A stretch of 64,000 nucleotides of DNA. It comes from Saccharicrinis sp963665705. Lineage in GTDB: Bacteria > Bacteroidota > Bacteroidia > Bacteroidales > Marinilabiliaceae. Positions within the stretch are counted from its first letter, which is position 1, and the number at the start of each line of letters is the position of its first letter. Below the pieces are notes generated by a model. It was not told the DNA's origin and did not search any database. It saw only the letters and a list, made by a program, of their open reading frames with translations. Made by a program: the position numbers and the translations under genes. The stretch is from contig OY762448.1 in the NCBI GenBank assembly GCA_963665705.1, positions 4,588,001 through 4,652,000 on the forward strand. Direction: 5' to 3'. Positions 18,403 to 27,134 of the stretch are shown piece after piece.

Positions 18403-20973
18403 TTATGCTGAATTACGACTTGCATTAATATTCCCAAACATAGCCCGAATTACCATTTTCTCAAATACTTCAACCGGAATATTCCCCCCATTACTTTGTG
18501 CTTCATGAATTTTCATAAGAGCATACTGTTGAATAATCAATAATGGTAATACAATACGTTCCCTTAATTGAATACTTAACTGGCTCCTTGGGTTATCATC
18601 CAATAAACCAGACATTTCCGAAACCTTTAACACCATTTCTTTAGTTAAAAGAAATTCATCATAAATCATATTCCAAAATTCACCAAACTTCTTATGCTTT
18701 TCCAGATAACGAGTCAGCTCAAAACTTGTTTTACTCATACTCTGCATACTATTCGCAAGCAAAGTTTTAAAGAAAATAGATTCTTTATACAAATCTTTGC
18801 AAGCCTGTAAATTTCCGTTTTCTTCTTGCTCTTTCAATGCGGAACCCAAACCATAAAACCCAGGAACATTTTGTTTCAATTGACTCCATGCTCCAACAAA
18901 TGGTATGGCGCGCAGATCCTCAAAATTAATTTTATCACCACCTCCTCTTTTACTTGGTCTACTACCAATATTTGCTTTTCCATAATATTTCAACGTACTG
19001 ATTTCTTCAAGATATGGAACAAATAACGAATGCTCTTTTAATGATAAATACTTTTTATAACTCGAATCCGCCATTTCGGCAATAAACTGATGCTGACTTG
19101 CATCCATTTGATTCTGTGGTTTATTATAAATTCTATTTGCTAAACCTGCAGACAAAAGATAGCCCAAATTATGAGCAGCTGCTTCTTTAATACCATAATG
19201 CGAACTAATGGTTTGCCCTTGAACAGTCATTTGAATCTGTCTGCTTTCAATATTCTTTCCCATTGCGGCATAGAAACGATGTGCATTACCACCACCCCTT
19301 GCCGGTGGTCCTCCGCGGCCATCAAAAAACACAACTTCAACATCACTCTCTCTGGACTTTAAAGTTACATCCTCTTTAGCTGAAAAAATAGCCCAGTTGG
19401 CCATTAAATAACCTCCATCTTTTGTTCCATCTGAAAATCCAAGCATAACAGTTTGCCTGTCACCTCTTTTTTTAAGATGCTTTCGATAGGTTGGGTTTGC
19501 ATATAAAGTATGCATCGCCTCACCTGCAAGTTTTAAATCATCAATCGTTTCAAACAGAGGAACTATATCAACAGTTAATTCATCATACCCCCATCCGCAA
19601 ATTTTAAACATGGCTAAAACTCTTGCTACATCAACGGGTCCCCTACAGTTACTAATTATATATCGATGAGCACCTCGCGGACCATTTACTTTCTGAATAT
19701 CCTTGATTACACCAAATGATGCAACAGTATCTTTTACAACCTCATCCTCAAATACATTAGGATCGGCAACACCTTTTGCATTCATCAATAATTGAATCTG
19801 CTCTGCATCACTCATTTCAAAAATACCTTCAGGCAATATATCTGGATAAGCTTTAACCACTTCCTTTAAAGCTCTGGCTATTATCCTACTATCCTGACGG
19901 ATATCAATACTTGCCATATAAAAACCAAAATTATTTACCTTTCGTTTTAAAGATTGTACTTTCTCTACAAACAGCCCCTGATGCTCATTTATAATTAAAG
20001 ACTCAACCTCTTCTATTCTTTTAATAAATTCTTCCAGATTGACATTTGATTTTCCAGTAGCATTTTCAAGTTCTGCCTTAAGTATTGCCTCTATTTCCAC
20101 TACTTTATCATGAACTCCGGCAAATGTTATTCTCCTCTTTAATTCTTTTACATCTCTGAAATAGCAATTTGTTACAGTATTTCTTAATCGGGCAGCAACT
20201 TCTCGTGTGGTATCCACGGTAACAAAGGGATTTCCATCCCTATCCCCTCCAGGCCAAAAACCTAAGGAAACAAAATCATTATTTTTCTCTAATGCATCTT
20301 TATAATCTTCGGCAGTTTTATCTAATATTTGCCCAATTGCTGGATAAAAAGTATCTCGTAAATAAAAAGTTAAACGATTCGCTTCATCTAGTGGGGTTGG
20401 TTTTTGCTTTTGAAAAAATGGAGTTTTTCCTAATTGACCTAACAAATCTCGAATTCTAGCCACCTCACCACCTTTAATGGCTTCCATTAAATCAGTAATA
20501 ATACCAAGAACTTGCGAAGGGTAAAATTGGGTAGGATGAGCAGTTAACACGACTCTAACTCCGAACTCTTTTATAACATCAGCCATTTGCTCCATCAAGC
20601 CTTCTTTTTTAACTTTATCACTAATTGAAGCATATGAATTTTCTCCTGATATTCGATGAATTTTACAATAAGCGGCATCTTCCAAGGCGTCAATTAATAC
20701 AATTTGACGCTCTATATACTGAATTACCTTAAATAAAAAATCATTTTGTTCATCAGGAGATAAATCTCCCTGATGATTTGCAAAAAACTTGTGGATAATC
20801 GTAATGGGATCTTCTCCATTTTCTAATCCTTGTGTAGATGCCTTATACAGCAAAGGGATTAAATTTCCTGCTTTTTCAACAGCTTCAAGGTGCAACGACA
20901 AAAATAGACTATTATAGAGCTGGTATTTTAACTCGATTTCTTCTTGATAAGATTTTACAATTTGACTGTTCAT
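18403..20973 (-). CDS. ppc: Phosphoenolpyruvate carboxylase
   Basis: The enzyme adds bicarbonate to PEP to give oxaloacetate, feeding the TCA cycle. At 856 residues it has near-normal length. Visible motifs are VLTAHPTQF (catalytic histidine), FWPGGDRDGNPFV, MLGFSDGTKDGGYL, FFDGRGGPPARGGG and GSRPSKR, all active-site elements. The C-terminus ends in NINASRNSA instead of the more usual glycine-terminated tail; this may be a lineage variant. I start at the ATG at 20973; an in-frame TTG at 21003 would add ten residues without support. The neighbouring gene upstream is glnS with its own terminator, so ppc is probably transcribed alone. Confidence 0.95.
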   Translation of the reverse strand: MNSQIVKSYQEEIELKYQLYNSLFLSLHLEAVEKAGNLIPLLYKASTQGLENGEDPITIIHKFFANHQGDLSPDEQNDFLFKVIQYIERQIVLIDALEDAAYCKIHRISGENSYASISDKVKKEGLMEQMADVIKEFGVRVVLTAHPTQFYPSQVLGIITDLMEAIKGGEVARIRDLLGQLGKTPFFQKQKPTPLDEANRLTFYLRDTFYPAIGQILDKTAEDYKDALEKNNDFVSLGFWPGGDRDGNPFVTVDTTREVAARLRNTVTNCYFRDVKELKRRITFAGVHDKVVEIEAILKAELENATGKSNVNLEEFIKRIEEVESLIINEHQGLFVEKVQSLKRKVNNFGFYMASIDIRQDSRIIARALKEVVKAYPDILPEGIFEMSDAEQIQLLMNAKGVADPNVFEDEVVKDTVASFGVIKDIQKVNGPRGAHRYIISNCRGPVDVARVLAMFKICGWGYDELTVDIVPLFETIDDLKLAGEAMHTLYANPTYRKHLKKRGDRQTVMLGFSDGTKDGGYLMANWAIFSAKEDVTLKSRESDVEVVFFDGRGGPPARGGGNAHRFYAAMGKNIESRQIQMTVQGQTISSHYGIKEAAAHNLGYLLSAGLANRIYNKPQNQMDASQHQFIAEMADSSYKKYLSLKEHSLFVPYLEEISTLKYYGKANIGSRPSKRGGGDKINFEDLRAIPFVGAWSQLKQNVPGFYGLGSALKEQEENGNLQACKDLYKESIFFKTLLANSMQSMSKTSFELTRYLEKHKKFGEFWNMIYDEFLLTKEMVLKVSEMSGLLDDNPRSQLSIQLRERIVLPLLIIQQYALMKIHEAQSNGGNIPVEVFEKMVIRAMFGNINASRNSA

Positions 20974-21092
20974 ATTTTTAGTATAAAATATAGGAGTTAT
21001 CAAAAACTAATTCATAATAATAAAGACATTAATCTAAAATACATATTTTTTAATGTAAGCGTTCTTTCAAGTTATAAATATGATTTTACATC

Positions 21093-21125
21093 ACAAAAAA
21101 AGGGTGCTTAAACAAGCACCCTTTT
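21093..21125 (-). terminator. Terminator after glnS
   Basis: AAGGGTGCTT and AAGCACCCTT form a 10-bp stem with a 4-base loop, followed on the minus strand by a run of seven T. Confidence 0.9.
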
Positions 21126-21145
21126 AAATTATATTTTTAAGATAC

Positions 21146-22852
21146 TTATTTTTTCTTTGACCAACTATCTCTTAGTGCAACAGTTCTATTAAAAATAAGT
21201 TTATCTGAAGTTGAATCTTTATCTACACAAAAATACCCAACTCTCTGAAACTGAAACTTATCCAAAGGATTCGCATTTTTCAAAGAAGGTTCAACTTTTG
21301 CCTGTACAATTTTTAATGACTCCGGATTGATAAAATCTAAATGATCTGCCTCTTTTTGCGAAGATGGCGCTTCATGATTATATAATCGATCATACATCCT
21401 AACTTCAGCATCAACAGCATGCTCAACCGAAACCCAATGTAAAATACCTTTAATTTTACGAGTTACAGTCGTGGCTCCTGATTTTGTTTCGGGATCATAG
21501 GTACAATATATTTCCTCAATCTCTCCAGTCTCTTCATTTTTCTTAAAATCAGTACATGTAACAGCATAAGCTCCTTTTAAACGTACTTCACGACCTGGCC
21601 CAAGTCTAAAAAACTTCTTGGGTGGTTCTTCCATAAAATCATCTTTTTCAATAAACACTTCTCTTGAAAAAGGCATTTCTCTTGAACCTTTTGATTCATC
21701 CTCTGGATTATTGATTACCTCAACATTTTCTACCTGACCTTCAGGATAATTTGTAATAATCAGTTTGATAGGATTCACAACTGCATTAACCCGAGATACT
21801 CTTTTATTTAAATCCTCACGAATACAACTCTCTAACAAGGCAACATCAATAACACCATCTCTCCTGGCCACACCAACCTTATCTGCAAAATGACGAATAG
21901 ATTCCGGAGTATATCCTCTGCGCCTCAAACCAGAAACAGTTGGCATTCGTGGATCATCCCAACCAGCTACAATATCTTTTTGAACCAATTCAAGTAATTT
22001 ACGCTTACTCATTACGGTGTAATTCAAATTTAATCGAGCAAATTCAATCTGACGGGTTCTTCTTTCCGGTGCTGGTTCACCATCTAAAATCTGATCTAAA
22101 AACCAGTTATATAAAGGACGATGAACTTCAAATTCAAGTGTACATATTGAGTGAGTTACTCCTTCTATAAAATCTTCCTGACCATGGGCAAAATCATACA
22201 TAGGGTAAATACACCATTTATCACCAGTCCGATGATGTGATTGATGAATAATACGATACATCAACGGATCGCGCATATGCATGTTTGAAGAAGCCATATC
22301 TATTTTTGCACGAAGCACTTTTTCTCCGGCAGCAAATTCACCCTTCTTCATTCGTTCAAATAATTCTAGATTCTCCTCGACACTCCTGTTTCTATATGGA
22401 CTTTCTGTACCGGGTTCAGTAGGAGTACCCTTTTGAGCTGCAATTTGTTCAGCACTTTGATCATCTACATAAGCTTTGCCATTTTTAATCAACTTAACAG
22501 CCCACTTATACAATTGGTCAAAATAATCAGAAGCGAATTTTACATCACCTTCCCAATTAAAACCTAGCCATTTTACATCTTCCTGTATACTATCTACATA
22601 TTCAACATCTTCTTTTACTGGGTTTGTATCATCAAAACGAAGATTACACCCTCCTCCATACTTCTGTGCCAAACTAAAATTTAAACATATAGACTTGGCA
22701 TGCCCTATGTGAAGATATCCATTAGGTTCAGGTGGGAACCTGGTTAAAACGGCTCCTCCATTTTTATTTTCAGCAAGGTCTTTATCAATCTCTTGATGGA
22801 TAAAATTTGTTTTTACAGTTTCAGGCGCATTTTCATGATTGTCTTTGCTCAT
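21146..22852 (-). CDS. glnS: Glutaminyl-tRNA synthetase
   Basis: This class I synthetase charges tRNA-Gln directly. The 568-residue protein has the HIGH-type motif PEPNGYLHIGHAKS near residue 42, the KMSKS-type motif VMSKRKL, the RFDDTNP segment that separates GlnRS/GluRS from other class I enzymes, and the C-terminal anticodon-binding beta barrels with PGREVRLKGAY. Together with gltX at 53693 it suggests that glutamine does not need the amidotransferase route here. The ATG is at 22852, followed downstream by its own terminator. Confidence 0.96.
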   Translation of the reverse strand: MSKDNHENAPETVKTNFIHQEIDKDLAENKNGGAVLTRFPPEPNGYLHIGHAKSICLNFSLAQKYGGGCNLRFDDTNPVKEDVEYVDSIQEDVKWLGFNWEGDVKFASDYFDQLYKWAVKLIKNGKAYVDDQSAEQIAAQKGTPTEPGTESPYRNRSVEENLELFERMKKGEFAAGEKVLRAKIDMASSNMHMRDPLMYRIIHQSHHRTGDKWCIYPMYDFAHGQEDFIEGVTHSICTLEFEVHRPLYNWFLDQILDGEPAPERRTRQIEFARLNLNYTVMSKRKLLELVQKDIVAGWDDPRMPTVSGLRRRGYTPESIRHFADKVGVARRDGVIDVALLESCIREDLNKRVSRVNAVVNPIKLIITNYPEGQVENVEVINNPEDESKGSREMPFSREVFIEKDDFMEEPPKKFFRLGPGREVRLKGAYAVTCTDFKKNEETGEIEEIYCTYDPETKSGATTVTRKIKGILHWVSVEHAVDAEVRMYDRLYNHEAPSSQKEADHLDFINPESLKIVQAKVEPSLKNANPLDKFQFQRVGYFCVDKDSTSDKLIFNRTVALRDSWSKKK

Positions 22853-23168
22853 AGGTACATTTTAATTTTACTATTAGATAATACGACAAAAGACAAAAGA
22901 CAACAAATACATTTGTCATCTTTACTCTATATATCTAAACTAATTAATTGATGTAACCTTATAATAACTCTAAAGAGTATTATTAAAATTACTATTATTT
23001 TCAAAGTTTATTTGAAACCTACAAAAATAAGTGTTTTGAATATACAGAACTACTTTTTATATGTTAATATGTTAAAATTTTAATCGAAAAATTAAACTTT
23101 TTCTTTATTCTTTTGTCTTTAATAATTTGTGATATTCATAACTTAGCATTTTCAATTTAAATAAAAGT
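22853..23168. other. Gap between glnS and folB
   Basis: This 316-base AT-rich divergent gap must hold promoters for both flanking genes. I see no exact TAnnTTTG element, hairpin or coding frame worth reporting. Confidence 0.4.
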
Positions 23169-23525
23169 ATGCAAAAAGGAATTATTGAACTGGAAAATAT
23201 GGAATTTTATGCTTACCACGGTTGTTTTAAAGAAGAGCAGGTTGTAGGTAATCGTTTTATAGTGAATATTACGATTAAAGTTGATGTTGACAAACCCAGC
23301 AAAACAGATAATATTCAGGATGCACTGAACTATGTAACAGTTTATGAACTCGCAAAAAAAGAGGTTAAAATTAATTCTCATTTAGTTGAACATTTAACCG
23401 AGCGAATTTTAACAGCTATTCATAAAACATTTGATTACGTAGATTGGGTTCGTGTAAAAGTTTCGAAAATGAACCCACCTATGGGAGGGCAGATGAAAGC
23501 TGTGAGTATAACAATGGAAAGATAA
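23169..23525 (+). CDS. folB: Dihydroneopterin aldolase
   Basis: FolB converts 7,8-dihydroneopterin to 6-hydroxymethyl-dihydropterin and glycolaldehyde in folate synthesis. The 118-residue length is typical. Recognisable parts are FYAYHGCFKEEQ near the N-terminus, NYVTVYELAKKEV, the LVEHLTERI segment, and the C-terminal catalytic-lysine region VRVKVSKMNPPMGGQM. No other folate gene is adjacent. The ATG is at 23169. Confidence 0.94.
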   Translation: MQKGIIELENMEFYAYHGCFKEEQVVGNRFIVNITIKVDVDKPSKTDNIQDALNYVTVYELAKKEVKINSHLVEHLTERILTAIHKTFDYVDWVRVKVSKMNPPMGGQMKAVSITMER

Positions 23526-23673
23526 TTTTTTAAAGAAGATTGATAATTACTAAAGCCCACAAACACTATCAGTTTAATAAACGAAAAAAGGTAGAAATTA
23601 AGTTTTTGCTAATTAATTGATTCAATAGACAATACATTTTAAGTATAGTATTATCTTAAAATTATTTGTAGAT

Positions 23674-23681
23674 TATATTTG
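23674..23681 (+). promoter_or_regulatory. -7 promoter element for tRNA-Cys
   Basis: TATATTTG matches TAnnTTTG and lies about 45 bases upstream of the mature tRNA 5' end. Confidence 0.5.
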
Positions 23682-23725
23682 CGTATAAGGGATTAATTTA
23701 CTTACTTCGCATCCCGAATCTAAAA

Positions 23726-23797
23726 GGTTCCTTGGCCGAGTGGCTTAGGCACTGGTCTGCAAAACCAGGTACGGCGGTTCGAATCCGCCAGGAACCT
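23726..23797 (+). tRNA. tRNA-Cys (anticodon GCA)
   Basis: The acceptor arms GGTTCCT and AGGAACC pair fully over 7 bp, leaving a U at the discriminator position, a hallmark of tRNA-Cys. The anticodon stem CTGGT/ACCAG encloses CTGCAAA, with anticodon GCA at 23759-23761. The T arm reads GGCGG-TTCGAAT-CCGCC. The CCA end is not encoded. A strong terminator follows. Confidence 0.97.
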
Positions 23798-23801
23798 CAC
23801 C

Positions 23802-23841
23802 AAAGCTCCCGATTTTCGTTAGAGAATCGGGAGCTTTTTTT
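23802..23841 (+). terminator. Terminator after tRNA-Cys
   Basis: AAGCTCCCGATT and AATCGGGAGCTT form a 12-bp stem with a 10-base loop, followed by a T run. Confidence 0.92.
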
Positions 23842-23915
23842 GCTATATGCAAAATCAGTTAGTTTTTGAATAACTCAAAACAAACATTTGATTCAAATAT
23901 TTAGAGCTAATAATA

Positions 23916-24110
23916 ATGGACGGAAGAGAAAGAAAGAACATTAAGAAAGGGACAAAAGTGGCAATTTTAATGAAACAGGATGAACGTTCTGGAAATTTAA
24001 CACACGGAGTTGTACAAGACGTTTTAACAGAACAATCTTTTCACCTGAAAGGAATTGAATGCAAACTGAAAACAGGTCAAGTTGGACGGGTTAAGCTGAT
24101 AAAGCTGTAA
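23916..24110 (+). CDS. YwbE-family small protein
   Basis: The 64-residue protein matches the YwbE/DUF2196 family over its full length: an N-terminal R-x-x-IKKGTKVAIL segment, a central KQDERSGNLTHGVVQDVLT segment and the closing KTGQVGRVKLI. It looks like one small beta barrel of the type that binds nucleic acid, but the family has no established function. It stands alone between two terminators. The ATG is at 23916. Confidence 0.85.
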   Translation: MDGRERKNIKKGTKVAILMKQDERSGNLTHGVVQDVLTEQSFHLKGIECKLKTGQVGRVKLIKL

Positions 24111-24131
24111 CTTACAAGATATATTACATAC

Positions 24132-24173
24132 AAAACGCCCCATTTTCTTAAATGAAGATGGGGCGTTTTCTTT
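24132..24173 (+). terminator. Terminator after the YwbE-family gene
   Basis: AAAACGCCCCAT and ATGGGGCGTTTT form a 12-bp stem followed by CTTTCTTG. Confidence 0.88.
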
Positions 24174-24349
24174 CTTGAATCACATTACAATGTGTCTATT
24201 TTAAAAATAAAACAATAGTCATTTAGATTCGCTTTATGGATTTTTGCATCCTTTTTTCCTTTTTATAGCTATAAATCATTTACAAAAGTCATTTCCTATC
24301 GTAACTTGATCTTCAATTGATAATATTTTACAAATCAAAAACTTGCGTT

Positions 24350-24745
24350 ATGAAAAGATCAGAAGTATATCAAGAAATCGAATCTCTTTTTGGATTAGTA
24401 CCATCTTTTATTAAAAGTATACCTGATGACACTTTAGAATCAGAATGGTACCTTATGAGGAAAATTGTGGTTGAAGAAAAAAACATTCCTCATAAATATA
24501 AAGAACTTATTGGTATTGGAATTTCAGCTGCTACCAAATGCCAATATTGCTTGTTCTTTCACACTCAGCTAGCTATTTTGTTTGGAGCAACAGCTGATGA
24601 AATTCAAGAAGCTGTACAATATTCTAAAAACTCATCTGGGTGGAGTACCTATCTTAATGGTTTAGGTACTGATTTAAATGAGTTTAAAAGTGAAGTTACA
24701 AAAATGTGTGACCATGTTAGAGAATCTCATGCTGAGCACGCATAA
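24350..24745 (+). CDS. Carboxymuconolactone decarboxylase/AhpD-like protein
   Basis: The 131-residue all-helical protein has the AhpD-type redox motif CQYCLFFHTQ: two cysteines two residues apart, followed by the conserved histidine. Such proteins act as small thiol peroxidase partners or alkylhydroperoxidase-like enzymes. The segment GIGISAATKCQYC and the following FGATADEIQEAV fit the family. I start at the ATG at 24350; an in-frame TTG at 24317 is less likely. No peroxiredoxin gene is adjacent, so the physiological partner is unknown. Confidence 0.88.
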   Translation: MKRSEVYQEIESLFGLVPSFIKSIPDDTLESEWYLMRKIVVEEKNIPHKYKELIGIGISAATKCQYCLFFHTQLAILFGATADEIQEAVQYSKNSSGWSTYLNGLGTDLNEFKSEVTKMCDHVRESHAEHA

Positions 24746-24811
24746 AAACATGTTTTGAAGTACATTAGTCATATATCATATGAGCAAATACCTCGTACAA
24801 TAATTCTGTTC

Positions 24812-24837
24812 AATTCTCTTTAACAAAAAAGAGAATT
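24812..24837. terminator. Hairpin downstream of the AhpD-like gene
   Basis: AATTCTCTTT and AAAGAGAATT form a 10-bp stem with a 6-base loop, without a long T run. It is the first of two hairpins in the gap between convergent genes. Confidence 0.45.
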
Positions 24838-24862
24838 ATATGTAACAGGTACAGAAAAAAGC

Positions 24863-24897
24863 AAAAGCGCCACATTATATAATATTGTGACGCTTTT
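24863..24897. terminator. Terminator in the convergent gap
   Basis: AAAAGCG-x-CACA and TGTG-x-CGCTTTT form a stem with one internal mismatch and an AT-rich loop, flanked by A and T tracts. It may serve either strand. Confidence 0.6.
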
Positions 24898-24962
24898 AAA
24901 ATCAATGTTTTGCAATTAAATCAAAGCAGATTATTTCTTAAATTCTCCCTCAATAAAAAGTA

Positions 24963-25199
24963 CTAGCCATTAACTGCTACATACTTCTCAATTAGTTCAT
25001 TTGCTCTATCAAACTGATTTGGAAAAAGACCTTGCAATTCTTCTATACCACCAAGTTTTGTAGAAACAAGATATCTTGCACAAGTAGAATTATCCCCCAA
25101 ACAAAACTTCCTTTTATACCCAGCTGCTGTAGCAGGCATATTTTTCATTTTTTCATTAAAAAATGGACATTTTTCTAACTTCTCACACTTATGATCCAT
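24963..25199 (-). CDS. Cysteine-rich small conserved-looking protein
   Basis: The 78-residue protein has two cysteine clusters, CEKLEKCPFF near the N-terminus and FCLGDNSTCARYLV in the middle, then a helix with LFPNQFDRANELIEKY. Four or five ordered cysteines and no signal peptide suggest a cytoplasmic metal or iron-sulphur binding protein. I recall similar small proteins in anaerobes but cannot name a family. A TATATTTG promoter element lies about 45 bases upstream on the same strand. The ATG is at 25199. Confidence 0.7.
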   Translation of the reverse strand: MDHKCEKLEKCPFFNEKMKNMPATAAGYKRKFCLGDNSTCARYLVSTKLGGIEELQGLFPNQFDRANELIEKYVAVNG

Positions 25200-25243
25200 A
25201 ACTAAAATTTTATTTTACTATAACTTTAATTACGGGGGGAGCA

Positions 25244-25251
25244 CAAATATA
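25244..25251 (-). promoter_or_regulatory. -7 promoter element for the cysteine-rich protein gene
   Basis: The minus strand reads TATATTTG, an exact match to TAnnTTTG, 45 bases before the ATG. Confidence 0.55.
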
Positions 25252-25444
25252 GAAATTGAAAATCGAAAATCAGTCTTCCATTTGACAAACAAACACAATT
25301 AGTCAATGAGTCACATAAACATGTATATATAAAGATATATTAACATTGTTTTAATTGAGCACTTATTTGCTCTTTAGCTATAAATTCCTACTATTTACGT
25401 TAAAAAAATAGCATGTAATTGTAAAATCTAAAATTAAAGATTTT

Positions 25445-25452
25445 TATATTTG
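25445..25452 (+). promoter_or_regulatory. -7 promoter element for the leucine-rich-repeat gene
   Basis: TATATTTG lies 23 bases before the ATG at 25476, giving a short leader. A TTG at 25419-25421 is slightly too far upstream to be a confident -33 box. Confidence 0.5.
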
Positions 25453-25475
25453 ATCAATCACCTAAAAACCTTCAA

Positions 25476-26087
25476 ATGAAAGATTCTCTAATTATTGAAG
25501 AACTACAACATCAAATTTCTAAAAAACTGAAGCAATTAGTGAAAGTAACCTGGTTTTTAAAAGGATATCAAATCAACGATCTAGGTCAAATCACTCATCT
25601 TTGTATCCAAAAAACCAGACTAAATGGAAAATGGCCTCAGGCTATATTCAAACTTCAACATCTTGAGTACCTTAATATACAGGGTAACAACTTACAAAAC
25701 ATCCCTGAGGAAATTGCGAATTTAGCAAAGCTAAAAGTTCTTGATATTAGAATAAATCAACTTAGGTCTTTACCTAATTCACTTTCTCAATTAACTCATC
25801 TTGAGAAACTATACATGGGGCAAAACAATTTTAAGAATGTACCTGATATAATTAAACAATGTCCTTCTCTTATATTAATCGACCTTACAGAAAATGAAAT
25901 TACAGATGGCTGCGAACATCTTCTACATTCAGAATCGCTTAAAAACATCTACTTAAAAAGTAACCAATTAAAATCATTTCCTTTTGAACTACTAAAACAT
26001 GTACAAATTGAAGAATTAAACTTACAAGAGAATTTAATCTACAACACTATACCTCCAGATATTAATGTAAAGAATTTTTATATTTAG
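25476..26087 (+). CDS. Cytoplasmic leucine-rich-repeat protein
   Basis: The 203-residue protein has about five leucine-rich repeats of about 23 residues, with the pattern L-x-x-L-x-x-L-x-L-x-x-N-x-L-x-x-L/I-P. Examples are LEYLNIQGNNLQNIPEEI, LKVLDIRINQLRSLPNSL and LEKLYMGQNNFKNVPDII; the later repeats drift. There is no signal peptide or membrane segment, so it probably acts in the cytoplasm as a protein-binding scaffold. Its stop lies only 6 bases from the convergent selD stop and no terminator is visible between them. Confidence 0.85.
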   Translation: MKDSLIIEELQHQISKKLKQLVKVTWFLKGYQINDLGQITHLCIQKTRLNGKWPQAIFKLQHLEYLNIQGNNLQNIPEEIANLAKLKVLDIRINQLRSLPNSLSQLTHLEKLYMGQNNFKNVPDIIKQCPSLILIDLTENEITDGCEHLLHSESLKNIYLKSNQLKSFPFELLKHVQIEELNLQENLIYNTIPPDINVKNFYI

Positions 26088-26093
26088 ATTACT

Positions 26094-27125
26094 TTAATTT
26101 ACTACTACCAGTTTATTTTGTTTTAGAACCAATTCGCCAAAGCACGATGCATCAATATCATTCTCTTTAAGCAAACGCTCTACATTTTGAGCAAAATCAG
26201 GCTCTACAGCTATCAATAGTCCTCCACTTGTTTGTGGATCACACAATAATAATTTCAAATCCTCATCATCTAACTCTATTTTATGACCAAAACTATCCCA
26301 GTTTCTATGTGTACCTCCAGGGATGCAATCTTTTGCTATATAATCTTCCACTACTTCAAAACGAGGTATTTGCCTATAGTTAATTTGAGCGCTCAATCCA
26401 CTTCCTTCACACATTTCGCATAAATGACCAAGTAGCCCAAAACCGGTAACATCAGTCATGGCTTTTACACCTGATATTTCGGCAATTTCTGCACCTATTA
26501 TATTTAACCTACTCATTGAATCCGAAGCGATGTTTTCATGCTCATCTTCTAAAACTCCTTTCTTTTGAGCAGTTGTTAAAACACCAACCCCCAAAGGCTT
26601 TGTAAGATATAGTTTACATCCTTCTGTAGCGGTATTATTTTGCTTTAATTTACTTAATTCGACTTTGCCTGTAACTGCTAATCCAAAAATAGGTTCAGGA
26701 CTATCAATACTATGACCTCCTGCCAACAATATACCTGCATCCTTACAAGCCTCACGCCCTCCATCTAATACCTTCTGAGCTATTTCAGGAGCTAATTTAT
26801 TTATAGGCCAACCTAAAATTGCGATTGCCATCAACGGCTTACCTCCCATTGCATATACATCGCTAATAGCATTAGCTGCTGCAATACGACCAAATTTATA
26901 CGGATCATCAACAATTGGCATAAAAAAATCAGTAGTACTAATCACTGCAGTTCCATCACCCATATCATAAACTGCTGCATCATCTCTACTATCATTACCA
27001 ACAATTAAATTGTTATCAATTATCGAATTTACATTACTCACTAACATGGCATCTAAAACTTTTGGTGATATTTTACATCCACATCCGGCTCCGTGACTAT
27101 ATTGAGTTAACTTTATTTCTTGCAT
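26094..27125 (-). CDS. selD: Selenide, water dikinase (selenophosphate synthase)
   Basis: SelD makes selenophosphate from selenide and ATP. The 343-residue protein has the N-terminal glycine/cysteine motif SHGAGCGCKIS with a cysteine, not selenocysteine, at the catalytic position. It also has the ATP-binding aspartates in NDSRDDAAVYD and the segments TTDFFMPIVDDP, AGGHSIDSPEP and DVTGFGLLGHL. It follows mnmH by 9 bases in the same operon, so the selenophosphate is most likely used for tRNA selenouridine. No selA, selB or tRNA-Sec is visible in this window. The ATG is at 27125. Confidence 0.96.
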   Translation of the reverse strand: MQEIKLTQYSHGAGCGCKISPKVLDAMLVSNVNSIIDNNLIVGNDSRDDAAVYDMGDGTAVISTTDFFMPIVDDPYKFGRIAAANAISDVYAMGGKPLMAIAILGWPINKLAPEIAQKVLDGGREACKDAGILLAGGHSIDSPEPIFGLAVTGKVELSKLKQNNTATEGCKLYLTKPLGVGVLTTAQKKGVLEDEHENIASDSMSRLNIIGAEIAEISGVKAMTDVTGFGLLGHLCEMCEGSGLSAQINYRQIPRFEVVEDYIAKDCIPGGTHRNWDSFGHKIELDDEDLKLLLCDPQTSGGLLIAVEPDFAQNVERLLKENDIDASCFGELVLKQNKLVVVN

Positions 27126-27134
27126 TCTATATAT

